Shown piece after piece: positions 32,603 through 41,464 of a stretch of 64,000 nucleotides of DNA. This DNA is from DASYCK01 sp036500205 (GTDB taxonomy: Bacteria > Myxococcota_A > Polyangia > Fen-1088). The stretch is taken from positions 3,255-67,254 of the forward strand of contig DASYCK010000103.1 in assembly GCA_036500205.1 (NCBI GenBank), in the 5' to 3' direction. Under the pieces are notes generated by a model, which had not been told where the DNA came from, ran no database searches, and saw only the letters and a program-made list of their open reading frames with translations. Positions within the stretch are counted from its first letter, which is position 1. Every line of letters starts with the position of its first letter. Position numbers and translations under genes: made by a program.

Positions 32603-33925
32603 CTACGCCGGCCCGACCGTGCGCCGCACCGGCGGGCGCCACTTCGCGCCGTACCAGGCGATGTACAGGTAGCAGACCGCCGGGATGATGAAGCAGTGGT
32701 GGATGCCCACGGCGTCGGCCAGCCCGCCCTGCACCACCGGGATCAGCGCGCCGCCCACGATGGCCATGCACAGGATGCCCGAGCCCTGCCCGGTGTGCTT
32801 GCCGAGGCCGTCGATGGCCAGGGTGAAGATGGTCGGGAACATGATCGAGTTGAACAGGCCCACCGCCAGGATGGTCCACATCGCCGCGTGGCCCGAGGCC
32901 AACATCGTCGTCACCACCAGCGCCGCCGCGACCAGGGCGTGCGCGGCCAGCAATTTCCCGGGCCGGAAGATACGCAACGTGGCGCTGCCGATGAACCGCC
33001 CCACCATCGCGCCGAACCAGTAGAGCGCCACGTAGCGCGCCCCCTGGGCCTCGGTCAGCCCGCCGATGCTCGGCTCCTTGAAGTAGTTGACGAGGAAGCT
33101 GCCGATGGCCACCTCGGCGCCCACGTAGACGAAGATGCCGACGGCGCCCAGCAGCAGCGGCCGATAGCTCCAGGCGCTCGCGCCTTCGTGGCCGCCGTCG
33201 GCCTCGTCACCGCCGCCCGAGGCGGCGTCGATCTTGGGCAGCTTGAACAGCGCGATGGCGACTGCCAGCATGACGAGCGCGATGGCGAGCCCCACGTACG
33301 GCGTCTGCACCGACGCCGCCTCGGCCTGGCGGTACGCCTCCGCGGCGGCGGGCGCCAGCTGCTGCAGCTCGGCCGGCGACTTCACCGCCGTCGACAGGAT
33401 GATGATCGAGCCGAACAGCGGCGCGATGGTCGTCCCCAGCGAGTTGATGGCCTGGGTCAACGTCAACCGGCTCGACGCCGTCTCGGGCTTGCCCAGGATG
33501 GCCACGAATGGGTTCGCCGCCACCTGCAACAACGTGATCCCCGACGCCAGCACGAACAGCGCGAACAGGAACAGACCGTACGACCGCGCCCCCGCCGCCG
33601 GATAGAACGCCAGGCAGCCGAGCCCCGCCGTCACCAGACCGATGATGATGCCGTTCTTGTACCCGAGCTTGTTCACGATGGCGCCCGCCGGCAGCGACAC
33701 CACGAAGTACGCGGTGAAGAACGCGAACTGGATCAACATCGCCTTCGCGTAGCTCAGCTCGAAGACGGCCTTCAGGTGCGGGATGATGATGTCGTTCAGG
33801 CAGGTGAGGAAACCCCACATGAAGAACAGGCTCGTCAGCACCGCCAGCGGCGCCAGGTAGCTCTTGCCATCAGACGCGGGCGTCGCGTACGGATTCCGGG
33901 TTACGGGGGCGGTTCCACCGGCCAT
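32603..33925 (-). CDS. MFS sugar transporter, fucose permease (FucP) family
   Basis: 440 residues from the ATG at 33925 with CAGGAG upstream; a longer frame has no start signal. Twelve membrane helices can be followed. 'SLFFMWGFLTCLNDIIIPHLK' in helix 1 is the FucP-family signature, and 'QFAFFTAYFVVSLPAGAIVNKLGYKNGI' and 'GITLLQVAANPFVAILGKPETASSRLTLTQAINSLGTTIAPLFG' are also diagnostic. It should be a proton symporter for a hexose or deoxyhexose. A Gly/Asp/Glu/His-rich cytoplasmic loop (about 225-240) is the only unusual part. No catabolic genes are adjacent. Confidence 0.94.
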   Translation of the reverse strand: MAGGTAPVTRNPYATPASDGKSYLAPLAVLTSLFFMWGFLTCLNDIIIPHLKAVFELSYAKAMLIQFAFFTAYFVVSLPAGAIVNKLGYKNGIIIGLVTAGLGCLAFYPAAGARSYGLFLFALFVLASGITLLQVAANPFVAILGKPETASSRLTLTQAINSLGTTIAPLFGSIIILSTAVKSPAELQQLAPAAAEAYRQAEAASVQTPYVGLAIALVMLAVAIALFKLPKIDAASGGGDEADGGHEGASAWSYRPLLLGAVGIFVYVGAEVAIGSFLVNYFKEPSIGGLTEAQGARYVALYWFGAMVGRFIGSATLRIFRPGKLLAAHALVAAALVVTTMLASGHAAMWTILAVGLFNSIMFPTIFTLAIDGLGKHTGQGSGILCMAIVGGALIPVVQGGLADAVGIHHCFIIPAVCYLYIAWYGAKWRPPVRRTVGPA

Positions 33926-34028
33926 GCGATCTCCTGGAGGCGACGAGGGAGAAAAAAGCGGGGCGTGAGGGCTTAAACGAGCGGCGACCTTAGCCGGCAC
34001 GGTGGACCGCCACAAGTCGCGGCGCGAT

Positions 34029-34313
34029 CTAACCGGCGGGCTTTTCGCCGCGGCGCAACCGCTCGAGCGTGGCGGCCGAGCCACCCCCGATCCGGACCGT
34101 CTTCCGCTTCCCCGTCTCGCCGCGCAGGATCTCCACGTCCCGGCGATGCACGCCGAAGGCGGCCGCCACCGCGTCGATCACCGCCGCGTTCGCCGCGCCG
34201 TCGACGGGCGGGGCCGTCACCGCGACCCGCAGGCGATCGCCCACCGCGGGCCCGACCGCGACGCGCGAGGCCCGCGGCACCACCTGGATGTCGATCACCA
34301 GCGCTTGGCCCAT
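34029..34313 (-). CDS. DUF167 (YggU) family protein
   Basis: 94 residues. 'DRLRVAVTAPPVDGAANAAVIDAVAAAFGVHRRDVEILRGETGKRKTVRI' is the full DUF167 motif, with the conserved 'PPVDGAANA' and 'GxxxRxK' parts. The biochemical role is unknown. It begins 13 bp after the sensor kinase on the same strand and is probably co-transcribed. Confidence 0.93.
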   Translation of the reverse strand: MGQALVIDIQVVPRASRVAVGPAVGDRLRVAVTAPPVDGAANAAVIDAVAAAFGVHRRDVEILRGETGKRKTVRIGGGSAATLERLRRGEKPAG

Positions 34314-34326
34314 CGCCCGAACGGTG

Positions 34327-37080
34327 TCAGCCGACCGGGGTCACGCGCGGCGCGCCCGGCTCGGCAGGCGCCTTCGGCTCGGGCGGCCGCACCGGCAGAT
34401 CAAGGGTGAAGCGCGCGCCCCGCCCCAACCCGTCGCTGTGCACGAACAGCGCGCCGCCCAGCTCGCGCGCCGTCAGCGCCGCGCTGTAGAGCCCGATGCC
34501 GTGCCCGTCCTTCCGCGTGGTGAAGCCGTTGTCGAAGATGCGGGTCAGGTGCTCGTGCGAGATGCCGCTGCCGTTGTCGGCCACGACGATGCGAACGCGG
34601 TTGCCCGCCCGATCGCCCTTGGGCGTGTCTATGCGCACCACGATGCGCGCCGGCTGGCCGTCCTGCGCCTTGCCGTCGCAGGCGTACTTCGCGTTGCCCA
34701 GGATGTTCACCAGGATCTGCAGCACCTTGTGCTTCTCGATCACCAGCGGCGGCGACGGCGAGTATTCGCGAATGACGGTGATCCCGTGCCGCTCCAGCGC
34801 CTCGCGGTTGATGCGCAGGGCGTCCTCGATCAGCGTCTCGGCGGGGACCTCTTCCTGGATGCCGGACAGGCGGGCGTACCCCTGCTGCATCGCCACGATC
34901 TCCTTGATGTGCTCGACGCTCTGCCCGAGCGACTCGAGATCACGCGTCACCGATGCGTCCTCGCCGCCCGCTTGCCCCTTCAGCCGCTCGGTCAGGTGGG
35001 CCACCGACACCGTCACGCTCGACAGCACGTTGCCGACGTTGTGAAGGACGCCCGCCGCCACCTCGGCCATGCCCGCCCGGCGCGACGTCTCGACCAGCCG
35101 CTGATGGGCCGCCGCCAGCTCGGACTCGGCGCGCTTGCGCTCGGTGATGTCGCGCGCGATCCCCTCGACCGCCGAGATGGCCGTGCCCCCGCCCGCCGGA
35201 TCGGTCACGGCGTCCGTCGTCAACATCGGAAACATCGGACGAATGCTCACCTCGAAGGGAATGATCCGGCCCGACTTCGACAGCAGCTCGGATTCGAACG
35301 TGGGGCGTGTCTCCTCGCCCGCCGCCAGCTTTTGTAGCCAGGCCGCCACGGCATCGCGTCGGGCCGGCAGCGCCAGATCGAAGATCGTCATCTTCAGCAG
35401 CTCGTCCCGCGCGTACCCAGTCATCGCCTCGCCGGCGCGGTTGATCGTCAGCAGGCGCCCCGTCATGTCGTGCGTGTAGATGACGTCGTTCGCGTTCTCG
35501 AACAGGTCGCGATAGCGCTCCGCCAAGCTCGCTTCGCTCTCCATGCGCAGCTGGATGATGCCGGTCTGCGCGCGCACCCGGCGTCGCAGCGCCACGCCCC
35601 ACGCCAGCGCCAGCGCCGTGATCGCCACCAGCATGGCCAGGATCCAGACCAGGCGGCCCAGGGTCCACCAGGGTGGCTTCTGCAGGATGGCGATGTCGTC
35701 GAAGCTCCGCATCATCAGGCGGAACTCCGTCGGGTGATCGCGATCCTGCCCCAGCCGCACCACGCTGATGCCGGTCAGGCGGGCGCGGCTGCCGCTGGCG
35801 AGCTCCGCCAAGGCCGCCGGCGGCATGTCCCCCGCCTGCGGTAGCTCGGCGTCGAACAGGATGTTCTTGGCCTTCGCCACCAGCAGCAGCCGGCCGGCGT
35901 CGCGTACGACGTCGACCAGCTCGGCCTCGACGCTGACCAGGCGCGAGTCGTGCGCGCCGGCGCTCAGCTCTTGATCCGCCGTCACCGAGATCGGCACCAG
36001 TGGCTGCGCCGCCGGGCCGCTGCGCCGAAACACGGCGTCGCCCAGGAACGGCGTCCACGGTCCCATCTCGGGAAACCCCAGCACCTCGACCCGATCACCG
36101 ACCGACAGCGGCTCGGCCTGGCGGGTCCGGATGGCCACGCCCCCGGTGCCGTCCTCGACGTACATCGCGCCGCCCGGTTGGTAGAACGTCACCGTGCCGC
36201 GCACCTTCACGCGGTGCCGGCTGGCCCCTTCCGGCTCGAACCGCAGCAGGCTCTCCACCGGCGTCGTGCGCACCGAGAACGGCTCGCCGGGGCCCGTCTC
36301 CTCGATCACCAGATCCTCGGCGCGGCCGACGTACAGCTTGATGCCGATCATCTGGCGCCGCTCGTTGAAGACGCCGCCCACCACGCCTCGCGCCTTGACC
36401 GACGCATCGACCACCGCGCGCAGCTTGTCGGGCGGCAGGTCGGAGACGTAGACCGGGAACACGCCATCGTCCGAGGCCATCTTCAGGGTGACCGTCCGGC
36501 GCAGGTCGGCCCGCTCGTCCGGCATCACCGAGCGGACGATCCCCTCGACCTCGACCCGCTGGCTGTCCAGCTTTCCTGTCGACAGCTCGTCGTACTTGCT
36601 GGGCCGCGCGTCGGGCAGCGGCGTGGTGCCGATCACCGTGAAGCGGCGGGGGACGATCTGCGGCGCGAACAGCCCGGGCGCCGTGTACCCCTCGAGATCA
36701 CCATACTGGCCGACCTGATAGCGCCCCTTGGTGCTGACCGGCGCGTCGACGAAGATGCCGGCGGTGGCATCCTGGAAGAAGATGAGGCTGCCGGCGCAGG
36801 TGATGACGCCGCGGATCTTGACCGCCAGCGCCTGCTGGGCCCGTTCGGGTGACAGGGCACGGACGGCGGCGGCCGTGACCAAGGGAATGTCGGAGGCGGG
36901 GCTCTCGACCACCTCGGGAGCGCGGTCCGGCTTCGGTCGGCCCGCCCTGCGCTCGTGGGCCGTCGCATCGGAGGACGAACGTAGCGCCGCCATCACCGCC
37001 AATGCAGCGACTACGGATGGGCGGTGACCGTGGGAACGATACGACCGCGACATCTGGGGTGTCTCGGAGGGGCGGTTCAT
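34327..37080 (-). CDS. membrane sensor histidine kinase with PAS domain and OB-like extracellular repeats
   Basis: 917 residues. After an N-terminal signal/anchor come about 400 extracytoplasmic residues with repeated OB-like stretches ('VKIRGVITCAGSLIFFQDATAGIFVDAPV', 'VKVRGTVTFYQPGGAMYVEDGTGGVAIRT'). A membrane helix (about 478-500, 'LVWILAMLVAITALALAWGVALRRR') leads to a PAS domain ('YRDLFENANDVIYTHDMTGRLLTINRAGEAMTGY'). The kinase H-box is the variant 'GVLHNVGNVLSS' (His near 678), the N-box 'ILVNILGNAKYAC', and the ATP lid 'VVADNGSGI' with 'TTRKDGHGIGLYSA'. There is no response regulator in the window. An alternative start nine codons in (MSRSY) has a similar ribosome site. Confidence 0.93.
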   Translation of the reverse strand: MNRPSETPQMSRSYRSHGHRPSVVAALAVMAALRSSSDATAHERRAGRPKPDRAPEVVESPASDIPLVTAAAVRALSPERAQQALAVKIRGVITCAGSLIFFQDATAGIFVDAPVSTKGRYQVGQYGDLEGYTAPGLFAPQIVPRRFTVIGTTPLPDARPSKYDELSTGKLDSQRVEVEGIVRSVMPDERADLRRTVTLKMASDDGVFPVYVSDLPPDKLRAVVDASVKARGVVGGVFNERRQMIGIKLYVGRAEDLVIEETGPGEPFSVRTTPVESLLRFEPEGASRHRVKVRGTVTFYQPGGAMYVEDGTGGVAIRTRQAEPLSVGDRVEVLGFPEMGPWTPFLGDAVFRRSGPAAQPLVPISVTADQELSAGAHDSRLVSVEAELVDVVRDAGRLLLVAKAKNILFDAELPQAGDMPPAALAELASGSRARLTGISVVRLGQDRDHPTEFRLMMRSFDDIAILQKPPWWTLGRLVWILAMLVAITALALAWGVALRRRVRAQTGIIQLRMESEASLAERYRDLFENANDVIYTHDMTGRLLTINRAGEAMTGYARDELLKMTIFDLALPARRDAVAAWLQKLAAGEETRPTFESELLSKSGRIIPFEVSIRPMFPMLTTDAVTDPAGGGTAISAVEGIARDITERKRAESELAAAHQRLVETSRRAGMAEVAAGVLHNVGNVLSSVTVSVAHLTERLKGQAGGEDASVTRDLESLGQSVEHIKEIVAMQQGYARLSGIQEEVPAETLIEDALRINREALERHGITVIREYSPSPPLVIEKHKVLQILVNILGNAKYACDGKAQDGQPARIVVRIDTPKGDRAGNRVRIVVADNGSGISHEHLTRIFDNGFTTRKDGHGIGLYSAALTARELGGALFVHSDGLGRGARFTLDLPVRPPEPKAPAEPGAPRVTPVG

Positions 37081-37239
37081 CCTGCAGCGAATCTGGAAGT
37101 GGGCCGAAGCGCATTATCACCCAGCTTTGAATACATTCACAGCAGCAAAATGCCCGGGAATGGCCGTGACGCTTCTCGTCATGGCTCCGCGAAGAAAAGC
37201 CGACCGGCCGCCGCCGCGACCGTCGCCATTTTCGTCAGT

Positions 37240-38649
37240 CTAAACCCGCGCTTCGGCCAATCGGCCGCCTGACGAGGGGACGGCCACCCGCCGTACGTAG
37301 AACCACCAGGTCAAGGCCACGCAGGTCACGTAGAAGACCAGGAAGCCCATGAGCGCCGCCTCCGCGCCGCCGGTCGCGCGGATCGAGGCCCCGAACGAGC
37401 GGGGGATCAGATAGCCGCCGCAGGCGCCGATCGCCGACGTGAAGCCGAGCACGGCGGCCGCCTCGCGACGGGCCAGGTTCAGCGCCTGGCGCTCGGCCTC
37501 GGGGCCGCGACCGGCCACCGCCTGGAGATGCTTCTTGCGGAAGATCACCGGGATCATGCGGAACGTCGAGCCGTTGCCGAGGCCCGTCGTCACGAACAGC
37601 AGCAGGAACATCGTGAGGAATCCCCCGAACGAATGAACGTGCACGAAGTGGATGACACCGACCGTGGCCAGCCCCATGGCCACGAAGTTCCACAGCGTGA
37701 CCCGCGAGCCACCGATGCGATCGGCCAGCTTGCCGCCCAGGGGGCGCGCCACCGACCCGACGAGCGCGCCGAGAAAGGCGAGGTTCATGGTCATCTCCGG
37801 GAACTGCGTCTTCAACAACAAGGGGAACGCCGCCGAGTAGCCGATGAACGAGCCAAACGTTCCGATGTAGAGCCAGGCCATCACCCAGGTGTCCTTGCGG
37901 CGGGCGATCACCACCTGGTCCTTGAACGTCGACTTCGCCGAGGTGAGGTTGTTCATGTAACGAATGGCCCCGAACAGGGCGAGCGCGATCAGCGGGTACC
38001 AGAACAGGCCTGCGTTCTGCAGAAAGATGTGCTTGGGCCCCTGGGGCTTCCCCATGAACAGGTTCAGCACCGGCCAGCCCAGCGCGATGGGAATCAGCAG
38101 CTGCACCGTGCTGACGCCGATGTTTCCGCCCGCCGCGTTCAGCCCCAGCGCGTAGCCCTTCTCGCGATCAGGAAAAAAGAACGAGATGTTCGCCATGCTC
38201 GAGGCGAAGTTTCCGCCCCCCAGGCCAGCCGTCGCCGCCGCCACCACCATCAACCAGAACGGCGTGGCCGGGTTCGTGACCAGCAGCGCCAGGAAGGTGG
38301 TCGGGATCAGCAACAGCGCGGCGCTGACGATGGTCCAGTTTCGCCCCCCGAAGCGCGGCACCGCGAACGTGTAGGGGAACCGCATCAAAGCCCCGACGAG
38401 ACCGGGAACGGCGACCAGCGTGAACAGCTGGTCCGTCGAGTAAGCAAAGCCGAGCTTGGGCAACCGCGTGGTGACCACGCTCCAGAGCAGCCACACCGAG
38501 AAGCCGATGTGCTCGGCGAGGATCGACCAGAACAGGTTACGGCGCGCGATCTGCTTGCCGGTCGTCTTCCAGAACTCGGCGTCCTCGGGGTTCCAGTCGC
38601 TGATCCAGTATTTCTTCGGCTCCGCCTTGGCTGACTCCGGTTTCGTCAT
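37240..38649 (-). CDS. NarK/NasA family nitrate/nitrite MFS transporter
   Basis: 469 residues. The N terminus 'YWISDWNPEDAEFWKTTGKQIARRNLFWSILAEHIGFSVWLLWS' is characteristic of NarK. 'GLGGGNFASSMANISFFFPDREKGYALGLNAAGGNIGVS' and 'GALVGSVARPLGGKLADRIGG' give the nitrate signature regions with their Arg residues. Twelve helices are plausible. The middle loop 'GRGPEAERQALNLARREAAAVLG' is as in family members. No nitrate or nitrite reductase genes are in the window, so assimilation versus respiration cannot be decided. Confidence 0.95.
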   Translation of the reverse strand: MTKPESAKAEPKKYWISDWNPEDAEFWKTTGKQIARRNLFWSILAEHIGFSVWLLWSVVTTRLPKLGFAYSTDQLFTLVAVPGLVGALMRFPYTFAVPRFGGRNWTIVSAALLLIPTTFLALLVTNPATPFWLMVVAAATAGLGGGNFASSMANISFFFPDREKGYALGLNAAGGNIGVSTVQLLIPIALGWPVLNLFMGKPQGPKHIFLQNAGLFWYPLIALALFGAIRYMNNLTSAKSTFKDQVVIARRKDTWVMAWLYIGTFGSFIGYSAAFPLLLKTQFPEMTMNLAFLGALVGSVARPLGGKLADRIGGSRVTLWNFVAMGLATVGVIHFVHVHSFGGFLTMFLLLFVTTGLGNGSTFRMIPVIFRKKHLQAVAGRGPEAERQALNLARREAAAVLGFTSAIGACGGYLIPRSFGASIRATGGAEAALMGFLVFYVTCVALTWWFYVRRVAVPSSGGRLAEARV

Positions 38650-38860
38650 CCGTCATCTCCTCTTTTTTTGCAAGCGTCACTTTGGCGCCCGTCAACGAGC
38701 CACCGCAGTATGGGGAGAGACGTCGTCAACCGGACGTAACATCTCTGCGCGATTGTTTCGTGGAAGCCGGAAACGCGTTACCAATCGGATCGCAACAATT
38801 CCGAAATGCGGTGAGCCGCGCACCCGCGCCCCGCCCACGCTACTCTCCACCCCAGAACCG

Positions 38861-40423
38861 ATGACCGATCGCAAGGAGACCCCACCGCCGCGCGATTCTC
38901 TGCCGCCCCCCCGGCCGGCGGAGCTGGCGACGTCTGAGCTGGTCGAGCAGGGCTTCAACCGCGCCTCGGGCGCGCCGCTGGTGAAGGGGAACGCCGTCCG
39001 CGTGTTGAAGGACGGCGCCGAGAATTACCCGGCCTGGTTCGCTGCCATGCGCGCCGCGAAGAAATCGATCCTCTTCGAGAACTACATCATCGAGGACGAC
39101 GCCGTCGGCAAGGAGCTCGCGGAGGTGCTGTGCGAGCGCGCGCGCGCGGGCGTCACCGTGCGGCTGGTGCGCGACTGGCTGGGCTCGTGGAGCGGCACCT
39201 CGCGCCGGTACTGGCGTAGCCTCCGGCACGCCGGGGTCGAGGTGCGCGGCTTCAATCCCCCCAGGCTGGACAGCCCGCTGGGATGGCTGACCCGCGATCA
39301 CCGCAAGACCATCGCCATCGACGGCGAGATCGCCTTCGTCACGGGGCTCTGCGTGAGCCAGCGCTGGTTGGGCGACGAGAAGCGCGGCACGCCCCCCTGG
39401 CGGGACACGGGCGTCGAGATCCGGGGCCCCGCCGTCGCCTATGTCGAGCGCGCTTTCGCCGAGGTCTGGGCCTTGACCGGCCACGCCCTCCCCGCCGACG
39501 CCTTCTCCGATCCCGCCGCGATGGCGGAGGTGGGCGACGTTCCGGTGCGGATCGTCGCCGGTGCGCCCAAGAAGGCGGGGCTGTTCCGGCTCGATCAGCT
39601 CATCGCCAGCGCCGCCCGCCGGACCCTGTGGCTCACCGACGCGTACTTCGTGGGCTTCGCCCCGTACGTTCAGTCACTGTGCGCGGCGGCCCAGGACAAC
39701 GTCGACGTCCGCCTCCTCGTCCCCAGCGCCAGCGATCTGCCGCTGATCGCCTCGTTCTCCCGGGCGGGCTACCGACCTCTCATCGAGGCGGGCGTGCGCG
39801 TGTTCGAGTGGAACGGCTCGATGGTGCACGCGAAGACGGCGGTCGCCGACGGACGGTGGGCGCGCGTCGGCTCTTCCAACTTGAACATCGCCAGCTTCGT
39901 CTCGAACTACGAGATCGACGTGGCCATGGAGCACGAGGGCCTGGCCCGCAAGATGGAAGAGATGTATCTGGCGGATCTGGAGAACGCGACCGAGATCGTG
40001 ATCGATCCCAGGCGCCGCCGCGTGGTTCCCGACCGGAAGACCGCCCCCCGCACCGAGCCGGAGAAAAAGGGCCCACGGGGTGCATCGGGGCGGGCCGTAG
40101 GCGCCGTCCGCTTCGCGCACGCGGTGGGAAGCGTCGTCAGCCGTCGCCGCGCGCTGGGCTTCGTGCAGAGCAGCTTGATGGCGGCGTTCGGGGGCATCCT
40201 GGTGGCGGTTGCCGCCGTGGCGGTGCTGTGGCCTCGCGTCGTCGCCATGCCGCTGGCGGTGCTGGCCGCCTGGCTGGGGCTGGCCATGATCGTGAACGCC
40301 ATTCGCTTGCGGCTGAGCCGACGCCAACCCAGGAGGAAGCACAAACGCACGCGCAGCCGCACGAAGTCGGGCGCGCACCGCCCCGGCACGACAGCCCCGA
40401 CCGATCCCCAACCTCCCTCGTGA
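38861..40423 (+). CDS. phospholipase D/cardiolipin synthase-like protein
   Basis: 520 residues from the ATG at 38861; the open frame upstream covers the promoter region. Two HKD motifs are present: 'DHRKTIAIDGEIAFVTG' (near 147) and 'MVHAKTAVADGRWARVGSSNLN' (near 325), the pair that forms one active site. Spacing and the 'GSSNLN' ending fit cardiolipin synthase B-like proteins. A C-terminal extension carries two hydrophobic segments (about 440-490, 'SLMAAFGGILVAVAAVAVLW' and 'LAVLAAWLGLAMIVNAIRL') and a strongly basic tail, so it is anchored by its C terminus, unlike most family members, which have N-terminal helices. Confidence 0.92.
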   Translation: MTDRKETPPPRDSLPPPRPAELATSELVEQGFNRASGAPLVKGNAVRVLKDGAENYPAWFAAMRAAKKSILFENYIIEDDAVGKELAEVLCERARAGVTVRLVRDWLGSWSGTSRRYWRSLRHAGVEVRGFNPPRLDSPLGWLTRDHRKTIAIDGEIAFVTGLCVSQRWLGDEKRGTPPWRDTGVEIRGPAVAYVERAFAEVWALTGHALPADAFSDPAAMAEVGDVPVRIVAGAPKKAGLFRLDQLIASAARRTLWLTDAYFVGFAPYVQSLCAAAQDNVDVRLLVPSASDLPLIASFSRAGYRPLIEAGVRVFEWNGSMVHAKTAVADGRWARVGSSNLNIASFVSNYEIDVAMEHEGLARKMEEMYLADLENATEIVIDPRRRRVVPDRKTAPRTEPEKKGPRGASGRAVGAVRFAHAVGSVVSRRRALGFVQSSLMAAFGGILVAVAAVAVLWPRVVAMPLAVLAAWLGLAMIVNAIRLRLSRRQPRRKHKRTRSRTKSGAHRPGTTAPTDPQPPS

Positions 40424-40444
40424 GGGCGCTTTTGGACCGGGACG

Positions 40445-41191
40445 CTACGGAAACGCGAAGACGAAGCCGGGATTCGAATCCGAGGGCGAGGCGGCGCGGC
40501 GAGCGCCGCCCGCCAGCTCGTTCCCCGAGGTCTCGTTCAGCTGCGCGGTCCGCCGCACCAGCTCCTTGATCCGCCGCAAGCCGCCCGGATCGCGGGCCTT
40601 CCAGGACAGACCGAAGCCGTAACCGGGCGAGACCCAGGCGACCCGCGCGGAGAGCGGCATCGCCGTCTCCGTCCCTGGCGGCGCCACCCACAGAACGATC
40701 TCGGTGCCGACCGCCATTCCGCCGTCCGTGCGCAAGAAGGTGCCGCCCAGGCCGATGTCGCTCAGGACACCCGAGATCTCGGCGGCCGAGCCGCGGCTCC
40801 GCCAGTCGACGGGGAGGTTGGTGGGCAGGCGCTTGTGGCGCCGGGTGAATGTTGCCGAACCGTCCCCCTTGGCCACCGCGAGGAGGTGGCCGAGGCCTTC
40901 CGCTTCGGAGGCGAGAAATTCCACCGCCACACCCCAGCGAACATTCACGGTCCCCTCGCCGCGCATCGGCCGCGCTTCCCGGACGGTCTTCTCGCCGCGC
41001 CGGCACCAGATCACCTGGGCACGCATCAAGATGGCCTCGGCGCGGGCACCAATGCGGATGGACACGGTCACCAATTCGCCGACTTCGAGCGTCCGACGCG
41101 TCGGAATGAACAGCCCCCCCTGGGGAAGCGCCGCCAGAAAGCGCTCCAAAAATTCCTGCTCGGTGCGGCAGACGGTCTTGATGAGGGTCAT
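40445..41191 (-). CDS. PilZ domain protein, two PilZ-like units
   Basis: 248 residues. The second half has the c-di-GMP-binding pattern 'RRHKRLPTNLPVDW' (RxxxR) followed by 'LSDIGLGGTFLRT', where the usual (D/N)xSxxG reads DxGxxG. The first half ('GGLFIPTRRTLEVGELVTVSIRIGARAEAILMRAQVIWCR') is a second PilZ-like barrel without the RxxxR. This layout matches the TIGR02266-type PilZ proteins frequent in myxobacteria. The Ser to Gly change may weaken ligand binding. Upstream lie two palindromes (41277-41340). Confidence 0.85.
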   Translation of the reverse strand: MTLIKTVCRTEQEFLERFLAALPQGGLFIPTRRTLEVGELVTVSIRIGARAEAILMRAQVIWCRRGEKTVREARPMRGEGTVNVRWGVAVEFLASEAEGLGHLLAVAKGDGSATFTRRHKRLPTNLPVDWRSRGSAAEISGVLSDIGLGGTFLRTDGGMAVGTEIVLWVAPPGTETAMPLSARVAWVSPGYGFGLSWKARDPGGLRRIKELVRRTAQLNETSGNELAGGARRAASPSDSNPGFVFAFP

Positions 41192-41276
41192 TCCGGAAGC
41201 GCGTCCTGCCCTGGTGAATGGGGCCCGCCGAAAAAAACTTCAACCAATTTTATGCCACAAGGCACGTGCCGCATAA

Positions 41277-41292
41277 CGTGATTTGAATCACG
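41277..41292. promoter_or_regulatory. palindrome upstream of the PilZ gene
   Basis: CGTGATT (41277-41283), TG, AATCACG (41286-41292): a perfect 7 bp inverted repeat 86 bp upstream of the PilZ gene start. A shorter perfect palindrome, GGCACGTGCC, lies between them at 41261-41270. The local sequence is A+T-rich and carries no gene, so an operator or promoter is likely. The factor is unknown. Confidence 0.5.
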
Positions 41293-41318
41293 ATTTCTCA
41301 CAATTATTCGCGCGCTTG

Positions 41319-41340
41319 ACGATTTACTGACGAAAATCGT
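41319..41340. terminator. inverted repeat in the PilZ upstream region
   Basis: ACGATTT (41319-41325), 8-base loop, AAATCGT (41334-41340). It sits 125 bp downstream of the gene ending at 41465 (minus strand), so it could end that transcript. It could equally be a second operator, because it shares the ACGATTT/AATCACG flavour of the neighbouring palindrome. Confidence 0.35.
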
Positions 41341-41464
41341 GTTTGGCCGTCACGAACGACCGGTTAGCGGCACAGCGTATCGGCGTTGAATATTAAAATG
41401 GACGGTCGTCCAGAAAACCTTCCAGGCAGAAGTGTCTTCCCTGAAGTTTTTCTCCGACTCCGAC

